DNA of 64,000 nucleotides, from contig JADYYE010000108.1 in assembly GCA_020853815.1 (NCBI GenBank), positions 16,089-80,088 on the forward strand. The letters are read 5' to 3'. Positions 47,786 through 55,205 of the stretch are shown here, piece by piece. A program made the position numbers and the translations under genes. The number at the start of each line of letters is the position of its first letter. Position 1 is the stretch's first letter. Under the pieces are notes generated by a model. The model was not told the DNA's origin. It did no database searches and was given only the letters and a program-made list of their open reading frames with translations. The stretch is from Phycisphaerales bacterium. Its GTDB lineage: Bacteria; Planctomycetota; Phycisphaerae; Phycisphaerales; UBA1924.

Positions 47786-48116
47786 TCACTCTTTCGGCTG
47801 CGCCACACAGGGTCTGAGATTTTTTTTCTGGGGGTTCGTGGGGGTGGTTGACCTCGACGCACCGCGGCGAGACCCCCCGCGTACCCCCCTGTCTGCGTCG
47901 GCGGAGCGAGATCGGGGGGCGGGTTCCTGTAGCGCGAATCACGACGCACGTCGAAAACACCTAGAACACAGGCCCGAAACGCGCATCGCCTACACTGTGA
48001 CAGAGCGCAGGCGATCAATTTCGGAAGCCAAGTGCCGAAAAGCGGGGTCGGAACGGGTGAGAAGCACGCACAAGCGCGAGGGCCGACCTTCGCCCGTTGT
48101 GCTCGCCAGATCGATC

Positions 48117-48162
48117 CTGTGTGCGCGCGCTGCGTGAGCGCTTGCACAGCGCGCATACACAG
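48117..48162. repeat. Imperfect 16-bp palindrome, alternating purine-pyrimidine
   Basis: CTGTGTGCGCGCGCTG (48,117-48,132) and CAGCGCGCATACACAG (48,147-48,162) pair with 2 mismatches around a 14-nt centre. Confidence 0.8.
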
Positions 48163-48169
48163 GGGCCGC

Positions 48170-48218
48170 GTGTGTGCGCGCGCCCTGTGGGGGTATAAGG
48201 GGGTGCGCGCGCACACAC
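48170..48218. repeat. Perfect 14-bp palindrome, alternating purine-pyrimidine
   Basis: GTGTGTGCGCGCGC (48,170-48,183) and GCGCGCGCACACAC (48,205-48,218) are perfect inverted copies with a 21-nt spacer (CCTGTGGGGGTATAAGGGGG plus T). Potential cruciform or Z-DNA. Lies just past the stop of the AAA ATPase gene. Confidence 0.88.
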
Positions 48219-48236
48219 AGAACAGCGACGTAAGGG

Positions 48237-49301
48237 TCATGATTGGTTCCCCCGGTTCGGAGGAACCGTCGCCAGCATCGAAGGAGTGTTGTTGCCATGG
48301 CGGTGGTCATAGATTCGCCGAGAAGCCTTGCCAAGCTTCACGGCGGCGTTGATAGCCCGCGTTGACCAACCAGCCGCGACAGCCTCAGCGACGACGAAGG
48401 CCAGGTCCTTCGGCGTGTCGCCCAGGAAGCAAGCCAAGAACGCATCCAGCGAGCGATCGTTGGAGAGAATCGGCTTGCGTTGGCGTCGGGATCCGCGGCG
48501 AAGTTCCGACGGGTCCAGAGCGGTCGCCGTCCACAGGCCGGAATCTCCGTCACGTTGCACTACGAGTGATTCGAACGACTGCCAACTTCGCACTTCGCCC
48601 GCGAGGACTGCTGCCCGATCCTCAAGGTGCGGGCGAAGTACGAAGTGATTGTCGGGTGCGCGGCTGATCGCGCCGGCTCCGGCGCCGATGTCTGTGACCT
48701 CTCGGTCCGCCTGATTGCCCCGAGAGGTGTGATGCACCAGCACGACGGCGGCACCGGAGGAAAGCGCAAACGCACTGATGCGGTTGTAGAACTTCGTGAC
48801 GGCCGCGTTGTCGTTCTCGCTCTCAACTCCCGACGCCACGAGGAACCGATAGAGCGCATCGATGATCACCAGGCCGACCGGGTTGTCTTCCTTGTCCTGA
48901 CACCAGTTGGATACGCGATCATCGTTCATGTTCGGTCGGCACCGGGCGGAATCGACGTGCAGCTTGCCGCGCAGACTCTTGGGATCGATCTTCATGGCAC
49001 TCATCAGCGACCGAAATCGAAAGGCAAGGGTCTCCGCGTGAAGCTCGTTGTCGACGAACAGGACGGGCACCGTTCGGACCTGGAATTTCCCAAGCCAGGG
49101 CCGACCCGAGGCGACGCACAAGGCGAGGCTCTGGACGAGCCAGCTCTTGCCGAGCTTGGGTGGCGCAACAATATTGGTGACCTCGCCCGCACGAATCATG
49201 CCATCGACGATCAACGGGCGAAGGTCCCGATGCCGGGCGACCAGTTCGGACACGCAGACCGGATCGAAGTCGACCGGCGCGAATGTTGACGAAGGTGTCA
49301 T
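48237..49301 (-). CDS. AAA_25 / RepA-like ATPase
   Basis: 354 residues. Walker A APPKLGKSWL near residue 46, Walker B VGLVIIDALYR, and the sensor-like VVLVHHTSRG typify the RecA-like AAA_25 family, which includes hexameric RepA helicases of plasmids and satellites. Probably drives replication of the excised element together with the nearby HTH proteins. Its ATG overlaps the stop of the upstream gene by 4 nt. The palindromes lie immediately downstream. Confidence 0.8.
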   Translation of the reverse strand: MTPSSTFAPVDFDPVCVSELVARHRDLRPLIVDGMIRAGEVTNIVAPPKLGKSWLVQSLALCVASGRPWLGKFQVRTVPVLFVDNELHAETLAFRFRSLMSAMKIDPKSLRGKLHVDSARCRPNMNDDRVSNWCQDKEDNPVGLVIIDALYRFLVASGVESENDNAAVTKFYNRISAFALSSGAAVVLVHHTSRGNQADREVTDIGAGAGAISRAPDNHFVLRPHLEDRAAVLAGEVRSWQSFESLVVQRDGDSGLWTATALDPSELRRGSRRQRKPILSNDRSLDAFLACFLGDTPKDLAFVVAEAVAAGWSTRAINAAVKLGKASRRIYDHRHGNNTPSMLATVPPNRGNQS

Positions 49302-49741
49302 CGCTCATCCTCCGCATCCTCCGCGGCGGCCGCGCGGGCATTGACGCGAATGAACCTCGCGCCGTCCGCGTCTCTGAACTTCGGGTCGTCGCTCGCGAAG
49401 AGCTCAAGCGTGAGCGCGAGGTCGATCATCAGGGCGGGATCCTTGATCTTGCCCAGCTCGACCAGCGTCTTTGATTTCAGCTCGACTTCCCCCGCACGCA
49501 GGCGAGCCGCCGGCGCGCAGAATGGGAACGCCGTCGAGTCGTAGTTGACGAGGGTGGTAAGGGCGTACTGTCGGATCAGGATGTCGCGCCGTCTCCGGAG
49601 GCTGAGCCGATCCGCATCGAGGTACCGCAGCAATGCGGAAGCGATTTCCGAATTGAACCGCGGCGGACGCCCGCGCTTCCTAGCGCTTTCCTTCTCACTG
49701 TCATCGGATGACAGTGAGGAACGAACATGAGGCTTGCTCAT
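49298..49741 (-). CDS. Uncharacterised replication-operon protein
   Basis: 147 residues. A basic N-terminus with an AT-hook-like KRGRPPRF is followed by a helical body (LSLRRRRDILIRQYALTTLVNYD). No family recognised. Overlaps both neighbours by 4 nt. Perhaps a DNA-binding partner of the ATPase. Confidence 0.55.
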   Translation of the reverse strand: MSKPHVRSSLSSDDSEKESARKRGRPPRFNSEIASALLRYLDADRLSLRRRRDILIRQYALTTLVNYDSTAFPFCAPAARLRAGEVELKSKTLVELGKIKDPALMIDLALTLELFASDDPKFRDADGARFIRVNARAAAAEDAEDER

Positions 49742-50013
49742 CGCGCCGCTCCCTTTGCGCGGACGATGCGCTCGACGAGCCGGGGGGACCAGCGAACGGT
49801 TCGCTTCGTTGGTCGCACGTCGGGCTCGGGCAAGGCGCCGGAGGCTACCCAGCGGCGAACCGTGCGGGGATCGACGGAGAAGAATTCAGCCCAGTCGCTG
49901 ACCGAGAACGCCAATCCAGACCGCAAGCGATCGCCGACGAGGGCGACGCCAGAAGCGACGGTTGCGCCAGCATCCAAAGCGAGTTCACCACCCTTGACGC
50001 TTGCGGAGTTCAT
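49738..50013 (-). CDS. HTH protein with Asp-Pro-Arg-Thr-Val-Arg-Arg-Trp motif
   Basis: 91 residues. SVSDWAEFFSVDPRTVRRWVASGALPEP is a canonical HTH_17/MerR-like helix-turn-helix with winged follow-up. Likely excisionase, repressor or replication initiator helper. Overlaps the downstream gene by 4 nt and the upstream one by 29 nt. Confidence 0.68.
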   Translation of the reverse strand: MNSASVKGGELALDAGATVASGVALVGDRLRSGLAFSVSDWAEFFSVDPRTVRRWVASGALPEPDVRPTKRTVRWSPRLVERIVRAKGAAR

Positions 50014-50422
50014 CCTTCACCTCTTGCGAAACTGGTGGCCGTCCCATGCGCCCGACGATGTCGACCTTGAGCCCAAGAAGCTCGAGACCTGCCAAGTATC
50101 GATCGACTCCCTGCTCGTCTGCGATCAGCCACGAGTAGGCCAACATTCGCGCCTGGACATCGACTTCTAATTCCCACCAACGATCGGCCCACAATGGCTG
50201 ATCTCGCCGAGGCTGAGGAGCGAATCGCGGGCTCGCGTCGATCATCGCGAGAACCTCTCGCTCAACCACCGATGGATCAAACAGCCACCGACGGCCGGAC
50301 CTCACGGCGGTAATTTTGCCGAGGTCTGCATTGCCGTTCAGCCAGCCGGTGCGCACGCCAATGCGCCTCGCCATCTGCTCGGCGTTCAGGAGAGTTGATT
50401 GTGGTTCGTCATGGTCGGGCAC
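49985..50422 (-). CDS. HTH-type DNA-binding protein
   Basis: 145 residues from GTG 50422. LLNAEQMARRIGVRTGWLNGNADLGKITAVRSGRRWLFDP is an excisionase-type HTH with wing; the C-terminal half is helical (WWELEVDVQARMLAYSWLI). The next gene overlaps its last 29 nt in another frame. Confidence 0.6.
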   Translation of the reverse strand: MPDHDEPQSTLLNAEQMARRIGVRTGWLNGNADLGKITAVRSGRRWLFDPSVVEREVLAMIDASPRFAPQPRRDQPLWADRWWELEVDVQARMLAYSWLIADEQGVDRYLAGLELLGLKVDIVGRMGRPPVSQEVKDELRKRQGW

Positions 50423-50467
50423 GCACCAAGAATCGGGCGCTTTCGCGAACGTTCAAGAGCGACATCC

Positions 50468-51127
50468 CTATTTGTTCGGAGTGTTCGCAAAACGACCGCT
50501 CGTACGTTCGCTCGCGAGCTTTGCTCGAAGCGTATTGGCCCTCAGTTCGTCGCCGGCAAAGTACTCAATCACGGTCTCCACGGCATACTCAACATTCCTC
50601 TTGCCAACGGTCCGCTTCTGAATTATCCCGCGACGATCAGGCCGGGTCGCCATCCGAAGTTGGTCCGCCGACAGTTCCGCGGTTTCAAACCAACGCGCCG
50701 GCTTCCAGGTGTAGTTAATGCCAGCCGCACGCGATTCAGCCGCTTCGCTCAACACCTCCGCCGCGCGCAGGTCCGGCATCCTCCCTTCGGCCAGAGCGCG
50801 CACATGAAAGACCGCGGCGTCCAGCACCAGGTTCAAACGGGACCACCGAGAGACATCCCTACCAGACAACCCCGCGTTCGGAAGCTCCGACTCGACCTTC
50901 CATAGCGACAACACGGAAAGAGCATCGGCGGAATGGCGCGCCGCCGCTGGTGTCATCGCTCCGAAACGAACGTCGCCCATTGTCCTGAGAACAGCCGCGA
51001 TCTCTGCCTGCCGCTCGTCATTCTCGGAATACGGCGGCAGCGTCCCGACGAGCAGAGCTCGCCGGCGGAAAGCGATCCCCAACCGCAGGGGCTTCGCCGT
51101 GTCCACTGTTGTCCGCTGCTTTCCCAT
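50468..51127 (-). CDS. First gene of the leftward early operon
   Basis: 219 residues from ATG 51127. Mostly helical with an Arg-rich start; no family recognised. A GTG 15 nt upstream (51142) is in frame, but the promoter -10 TACGAT ends 6 nt before ATG 51127, so a leaderless start at 51127 is preferred. Divergent from the regulator gene. Confidence 0.6.
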   Translation of the reverse strand: MGKQRTTVDTAKPLRLGIAFRRRALLVGTLPPYSENDERQAEIAAVLRTMGDVRFGAMTPAAARHSADALSVLSLWKVESELPNAGLSGRDVSRWSRLNLVLDAAVFHVRALAEGRMPDLRAAEVLSEAAESRAAGINYTWKPARWFETAELSADQLRMATRPDRRGIIQKRTVGKRNVEYAVETVIEYFAGDELRANTLRAKLASERTSGRFANTPNK

Positions 51128-51133
51128 GCCGAC

Positions 51134-51162
51134 ATCGTACACTCAAGCTTGACAGGTTGCAA
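51134..51162 (-). promoter_or_regulatory. Leftward promoter (TTGCAA-17-TACGAT)
   Basis: -35 TTGCAA (51,162-51,157), 17-nt spacer, -10 TACGAT (51,139-51,134), then 6 nt to ATG 51127. Overlaps the rightward promoter. Confidence 0.65.
51143..51152. promoter_or_regulatory. Palindromic operator candidate TCAAGCTTGA
   Basis: Perfect 10-bp palindrome overlapping the -35 of the rightward promoter and the spacer of the leftward one. A flanking dyad ACACTC / GAGTGT (51,139-51,144 and 51,174-51,179) frames the region. Probable binding site of the 71-residue HTH regulator. Confidence 0.5.
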
Positions 51163-51177
51163 GGCCGATGGTAGAGT
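51149..51177 (+). promoter_or_regulatory. Rightward promoter (TTGACA-17-TAGAGT)
   Basis: Consensus -35 TTGACA (51,149-51,154), 17-nt spacer, -10 TAGAGT (51,172-51,177). ATG 51184 follows after 6 nt, so the message for the regulator is probably leaderless. Confidence 0.75.
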
Positions 51178-51183
51178 GTGCTC

Positions 51184-51399
51184 ATGCCGAAGAAGAAGTC
51201 CATCGATGAGCGAATCCGCCAGGAGATCAGGAGCCGCGGCCTTTCCGCCTACCGCGTCGCGAAGGAGACCGGAATCTCCGAGCCCGCCGTCGGTCGATTC
51301 ATGAACGCGGGCAAGACCCTCACGCTCGCCAACGCCGAGAAGATGCTCGCTTTCTTGGGTGCCGAGATTGTGTTTCCGCACACCACGAAGAAGGGTTGA
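51184..51399 (+). CDS. Cro/CI-type HTH regulator
   Basis: 71 residues. AYRVAKETGISEPAVGRFMNAGKTLTLANAEKMLAFLG is a typical HTH_3 domain, nearly the whole protein. It lies between the divergent promoters and int, and its gene is co-transcribed with int (2 nt apart). Expected to repress one or both promoters through the TCAAGCTTGA palindrome. An upstream in-frame GTG at 51178 would add two residues. Confidence 0.8.
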   Translation: MPKKKSIDERIRQEIRSRGLSAYRVAKETGISEPAVGRFMNAGKTLTLANAEKMLAFLGAEIVFPHTTKKG

Positions 51400-51401
51400 A
51401 C

Positions 51402-52919
51402 ATGGCAGGATCGACCGTCATCAAGACCAGCGACGGCAAGCACGCTGTGAGATTCACGGGGCCGGACGCCCGACGGCGCACGCTCCGCGTAGGTGCGTAT
51501 CAGCAGACCGCCGAATCGATCGCACGACGCATCGACGGCTTGCTCGATCGCAGGCTGACCGGCGATCCCATGAAGAAGGACCTCGCGGAATGGGTGGAAA
51601 CACTCTCAGCGCCATGGCGAACGAAGCTGACGAAGTGGGGATTGCTCGATCCAACAAGCTCCGCCGCCGCGGTTCCAATTGAGCAACACGTCGAGGACTT
51701 CGAACGGCACTTGATCGCCGACCCGAAGCGGGCGACGCGCGCCCCAGGAGTCGCCCGCCGGGTGCGAGTGATTGCGGCCAAGGCCGGACTCGTGCGGCTC
51801 AGCGAGATTACACCCGCCGCTGTCGAGCTGGCGCTCGCGGCGCTCAAGGAGGATGGGCTCGCGTCCAACACGCTCTTGAGCCACCGTCAAGCGATCATCG
51901 CATTCTGCAAGTGGGCCGCGAGAGAACGGAGGATCCCGGCTTTCCCGTTGGCAGGATTGCAGACGATCAGCGCCGCCGCCGAGCGGGAACGCAAGGCCCT
52001 CGACTTCGACGAGCAGCGATGGCTTCTGGCCGCCACCGCCGCCGGCCCGTCCATCGTCCATCGCGCCACCGACGGAACAGAGACCGTCTCGACCGGCGAA
52101 GAGCGTGCGCTCGCCTACGAGTTGGTTCTCGGCACCGGGCTTCGCAACAAGGAGGTTCACGCGCTCCGTGCCGGATGGTTCTCTCTGACCGCGACTCAGC
52201 CCACGCTCCGCCTTCCCGCCAGGTCGGAGAAGGCGCGACGCGGCTACACGTTCACAATCCAGCCGCACCTTGCGAAGCGACTCCGGGCGCAGCTGGCGAA
52301 CAAGTCTCCCGCGGCCCCGGCGTTCGCGCTTCCACGCCGTGACTTCATGGCGATCGCGATCAGGCGCGACCTTGCTGCAGCACGGTCCGCATGGATCGAC
52401 GCCGCCGGCCAGGATCACGAAGAGCGTCAGCGACGGGAGAAGTCACTCTTCCTCTGCGAGAAGGACGCCGAAGGCGCCGTGTTCGACTTCCACTCTCTCC
52501 GCGTTTCATTCGTGACCAACCTCGCCCGCGCCGGTGTGTCACTGTTCCACGCATCGAAGCTGGCCAGGCACACCGACCCCAAACTCACGGCTCGCATCTA
52601 CGCCAAGCTGGGCATCGTCGACCAAGCCGAAGCGGTCTCCAAGCTCCCCGATCTCACGCTCAGCCCAGAGCCGATGCGAGCCAAGGCGACGGGCACGGAC
52701 GCGCCGCGCGCTACACCGGCGCTACAGCGCGCTCCAGCAAAGGGACTGCAACTGTCCGCAACTGGTGCAGACGACCCCGACTCGACTCCGCCCGAACCAC
52801 TTGTGTTCTCAGGAGTTGCGGCGTCCTGTCCTCAGATGTCCGCAAGTGGAAACAGCCACCTCAGGGATTTGAACCCTGGACCTATGCTTTACGAAAGCAT
52901 CGCTCTACCGCTGAGCTAA
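51402..52919 (+). CDS. int: Tyrosine integrase, frame running through attR
   Basis: 505 residues in the integrated state. Core-binding domain about 60-190, catalytic domain about 195-420 with Arg248 (TGLRNKEVH), His364 and Arg367 (FHSLRVSF), His390 (ARHTDPK) and nucleophile Tyr400 (ARIYAKL). After a linker the frame enters the 42-bp repeat (SHLRDLNPGPMLYE) and ends 7 residues later within antisense tRNA sequence. In a circular form 70 other residues would follow (568 in total). AAGGG lies 6 nt before ATG 51402; a TTG at 51396 is an alternative. Confidence 0.92.
   Translation: MAGSTVIKTSDGKHAVRFTGPDARRRTLRVGAYQQTAESIARRIDGLLDRRLTGDPMKKDLAEWVETLSAPWRTKLTKWGLLDPTSSAAAVPIEQHVEDFERHLIADPKRATRAPGVARRVRVIAAKAGLVRLSEITPAAVELALAALKEDGLASNTLLSHRQAIIAFCKWAARERRIPAFPLAGLQTISAAAERERKALDFDEQRWLLAATAAGPSIVHRATDGTETVSTGEERALAYELVLGTGLRNKEVHALRAGWFSLTATQPTLRLPARSEKARRGYTFTIQPHLAKRLRAQLANKSPAAPAFALPRRDFMAIAIRRDLAAARSAWIDAAGQDHEERQRREKSLFLCEKDAEGAVFDFHSLRVSFVTNLARAGVSLFHASKLARHTDPKLTARIYAKLGIVDQAEAVSKLPDLTLSPEPMRAKATGTDAPRATPALQRAPAKGLQLSATGADDPDSTPPEPLVFSGVAASCPQMSASGNSHLRDLNPGPMLYESIALPLS
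52854..52895. repeat. attR, 42-bp right attachment repeat
   Basis: Identical to 35,780-35,821. Lies within the intact tRNA-Thr gene and within the int reading frame on the opposite strand. Confidence 0.95.
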
Positions 52920-52925
52920 GGTGGC
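52854..52925 (-). tRNA. tRNA-Thr (anticodon CGU)
   Basis: Complete cloverleaf: acceptor GCCACCT / AGGTGGC, D-arm with AGCGGTAGA, anticodon stem ATGCT / AGCAT with loop TTCGTAA (anticodon CGT), T-arm CAGGG TTCAAAT CCCTG, discriminator T. CCA is not encoded. The 3' 41 nt plus discriminator are supplied by the integrated element; the gene is reconstituted and looks functional. Confidence 0.95.
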
Positions 52926-53119
52926 GAAAAGCCCTTTGCGGCCGGGAAACAGGCCCGGCGACCGATGGACGCGGCATCCGATCGGGAGTCAAAGATATGC
53001 GCGAGCACCCCTGATTTCAACGCGACGGGTGTACGACACCCCGGCGAGCGTCGGGGTGGGCCACAGGAGGTCGATGGGCGGCGAGTGACACCGGCGGAAA
53101 CGCTGGCGACCCGAGGTTT

Positions 53120-53527
53120 CTAGGCCGCGCGGCGCAGGGCGCGACGCGAGATGTGGCGCAGCAGGCGCTCGCGATCACCGGCGCGGGCGAAATTGGTGAA
53201 CGTGACGGCCATGCGCGTGGGGCCCACGTCGCTGTCGTCCATCCACACGACGTTGGCAAAGACAAAGAGCGCGCGGCCGGGGCCGATGTCGCCGGTGTTG
53301 TTGAATCGCTGGTCGGGGAGATCGATGCGGAGGACGACGCGCGAGCCGGGCTCGAAGCCGCGGTCGAGCTCGAACTGCATGCCGCCCTCGCTGATGTCGT
53401 AGGCGTGCCCCTCGTACTCGAAGGTTTCTTCGTCGAGCGTGCGCAGCGCGATGCTGGTGTACATGGGCGTGAGCGCGAATCGCTCGAACTGACGGCGATT
53501 GATCTGCATCGGGTTGGTGTTCGGCAC
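53120..53527 (-). CDS. PilZ-domain protein (c-di-GMP binding)
   Basis: 135 residues, single PilZ domain: RRQFERFAL supplies the N-terminal RxxxR-like motif and YDISEGGMQFE is the (D/N)xSxxG motif; both bind c-di-GMP. GTG 53527 has GGAG 7 nt upstream; ATG 53509 is the alternative. A diguanylate cyclase lies 4.6 kb away. Confidence 0.85.
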   Translation of the reverse strand: MPNTNPMQINRRQFERFALTPMYTSIALRTLDEETFEYEGHAYDISEGGMQFELDRGFEPGSRVVLRIDLPDQRFNNTGDIGPGRALFVFANVVWMDDSDVGPTRMAVTFTNFARAGDRERLLRHISRRALRRAA

Positions 53528-53647
53528 GGCTGGTCTCCGGGTGGGGCGCGTCACGCGCCATCGGGAGTATCGGACGCCGCCGGGGCGGGTTTGAGTCCGG
53601 GGCCGAGTTATCGGGGAGATCGGGCGGTTTTCGGATGAACGCCGGGG

Positions 53648-54448
53648 CTATTCCTCGTCGTCCTCGGGCGGCGGGTTCTTGGGAGCGCCGAAGATGGCCG
53701 TCCCGATCCGCACGATGTTGGCGCCTTCGGCGATCGCCGGCTCGAAATCGTTGGTCATGCCCATGGAGAGCAGGTCGAAGCGCCCCTCGCCGATCCCGAT
53801 CTTCTTCATTTCCTCGAACAGCTCGCGGCAGCGGGCGAAGGTGGCGCGGGTCTCGGCCTCGTCGGCGTCGAGGGCCGCCATCGTCATGAGACCGCGCACG
53901 CGGACGTTGAGCATGGTGTCGATCTGCTCGGCCAGAGCGATCGCGGCGGGCACCGGGCAACCGAACTTGCTCCGCTCGCCCGAGCAATTGACCTGGAGAA
54001 GCACCTCGATCGACTGCTCGCGGCGGAGGGCGATCTGCTGGAGCTCCTCGGCGAGGCGCAGGGAATCAACGGAGTGGATCAGGCGCGCGAATTCAACAAC
54101 CTTGCGGGCCTTGTTGCGCTGGAGATGCCCAATCATGTGCCAGCGGACCGGCTCGCTGGAGACCTTGGCGGCCCCTGGGAGCATGCGGGCGCGGGCGAGG
54201 AACTCCTCCACCATCGCGGCCTGCTGGATCAGGTGCTGCACGCGGTTCTCGCCGAAGTCGCGGTGGCCGAGCTCGACCAGCGATCGAACCTGGTCGGACT
54301 CGGCGAACTTGGTCACGGCGACAAGAATGATGGACTCGGGCGCCCGCCCGGACTTGCGAGCGGCGGCCGCGACGCGGTCCTTCACGAGCGCGTAGCGTTC
54401 CTGCACCGAATCTGGCTGGAGTTTGGACTCCACCTTGACACCGGGCAT
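53648..54448 (-). CDS. YggS/PROSC-type PLP homeostasis protein
   Basis: 266 residues, TIM-barrel PLP-binding protein of the YggS/PLPBP family. The Lys of VAVTKFAE binds PLP; GENRVQHL, WHMIGHLQRNKARKV, LLQVNCSGERSKFG, GLMTMA and LSMGMTNDFEPAIAEGANIVRIG follow in order. Functions in vitamin B6 homeostasis. An acidic tail (PPPEDDEE) is added. GGAAGG lies 9 nt before ATG 54448. Confidence 0.93.
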   Translation of the reverse strand: MPGVKVESKLQPDSVQERYALVKDRVAAAARKSGRAPESIILVAVTKFAESDQVRSLVELGHRDFGENRVQHLIQQAAMVEEFLARARMLPGAAKVSSEPVRWHMIGHLQRNKARKVVEFARLIHSVDSLRLAEELQQIALRREQSIEVLLQVNCSGERSKFGCPVPAAIALAEQIDTMLNVRVRGLMTMAALDADEAETRATFARCRELFEEMKKIGIGEGRFDLLSMGMTNDFEPAIAEGANIVRIGTAIFGAPKNPPPEDDEE

Positions 54449-54591
54449 CTCTTTCAACCTTCCGTGAGTCGGCCGTGACGCATCGAACTTCGATCACTGA
54501 ATCCGGGGCATCCCTGCGGTCGGAATCGACCGTACTAGCATACACAACTCGGGGCCTTTGCGCCTCGGGCTGATTTCCGGGAGATTCCTCA

Positions 54592-55080
54592 ATGCTGAAC
54601 GCTCACCTGTCGCCCCGTCCCTCGCCCATCGCGGTCGGCGAGGCCGCCCCGGACTTTGTGCTCAAGGACCAGAACCGAGCGGACTGGTCGCTTTCCGACG
54701 CGGTCAGGAAGGGCGACGTGGTGCTGTGCTTCTATCCGATGTCGTTCACGGGGGTGTGCTCGACGGAGATGAAGTGCGTCGACGCGGAGATGGCCGAGTG
54801 GCAGAAGAAGGGCGCCCAGGTCGTGGGCGTGTCGTGCGACAGCTTCGCGGTCCAGAAGGCCTTCGCCGATTCGATGGGGCTCAAGCAGACCCTGCTGGCG
54901 GACATGCACCGGAGCGTGTGCCGTGCCTACGGCCTGTACTGGGCGGACCTCAACGTTTCGTCGCGCGGCACGGTCGTCGTGGGCCAGTCCGCGGACGGCA
55001 AGGGCAAGGTCAAGTGGGTCCAGGCCCGCCAACCGGGCGACGCCATGAAGTGGGGCGACGTCATGGCCACGCTGGCCTGA
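54592..55080 (+). CDS. Peroxiredoxin (AhpC/TSA family)
   Basis: 162 residues. The peroxidatic site PMSFTGVCSTEM gives the Thr and Cys of the PxxxTxxC motif (Cys near residue 56); Arg in VQARQPG completes the site. A second Cys (KCVDAEM) is nearby. Reduces hydrogen and organic peroxides. Divergent from the YggS gene. Confidence 0.88.
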   Translation: MLNAHLSPRPSPIAVGEAAPDFVLKDQNRADWSLSDAVRKGDVVLCFYPMSFTGVCSTEMKCVDAEMAEWQKKGAQVVGVSCDSFAVQKAFADSMGLKQTLLADMHRSVCRAYGLYWADLNVSSRGTVVVGQSADGKGKVKWVQARQPGDAMKWGDVMATLA

Positions 55081-55205
55081 GCTCTCGCTCGCATCTCCCA
55101 TGGGCACCGGACTCAGAACGACGTGAACGTCCGGGTGATGTCGGCGCGACCTCGGGTCGCCGCTGGACTTTGGCGTGATCGGGTCCCGCGGGCTTATGAT
55201 CGCGC

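Larger units (their letters stand above)
47774..48236. other. 463-bp gene-free stretch of the element
   Basis: Between the AAA ATPase gene and the late-like operon. It holds poly-G/poly-C runs (about 47,833-47,890), a 7-bp inverted repeat ATCGCCT / AGGCGAT (47,985-47,991 and 48,009-48,015) and two large palindromes listed separately. Open frames across it are low-complexity and not protein-like. Candidate replication origin or packaging site. Confidence 0.55.
35780..52895. mobile_element. 17.1-kb integrative element in tRNA-Thr
   Basis: Bounded by a perfect 42-bp direct repeat that is the 3' part of a tRNA-Thr gene. Contains a tyrosine integrase at the right edge, an excisionase-like HTH protein at the left edge, a phage-type regulator with divergent promoters, an AAA/RepA-like ATPase, a toxin-antitoxin pair and two large ejection-protein-like genes. 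No capsid, portal, terminase or tail gene is recognised. It could be a phage satellite, a remnant prophage or a plasmid-like integrative element. Confidence 0.9.

Noticed and set aside
47773..48240. 155-codon frame on the minus strand across the palindromes
   Set aside because: Low-complexity translation (RARTHTRPLC-like) of repeat DNA, no start signal, no family; treated as non-coding.
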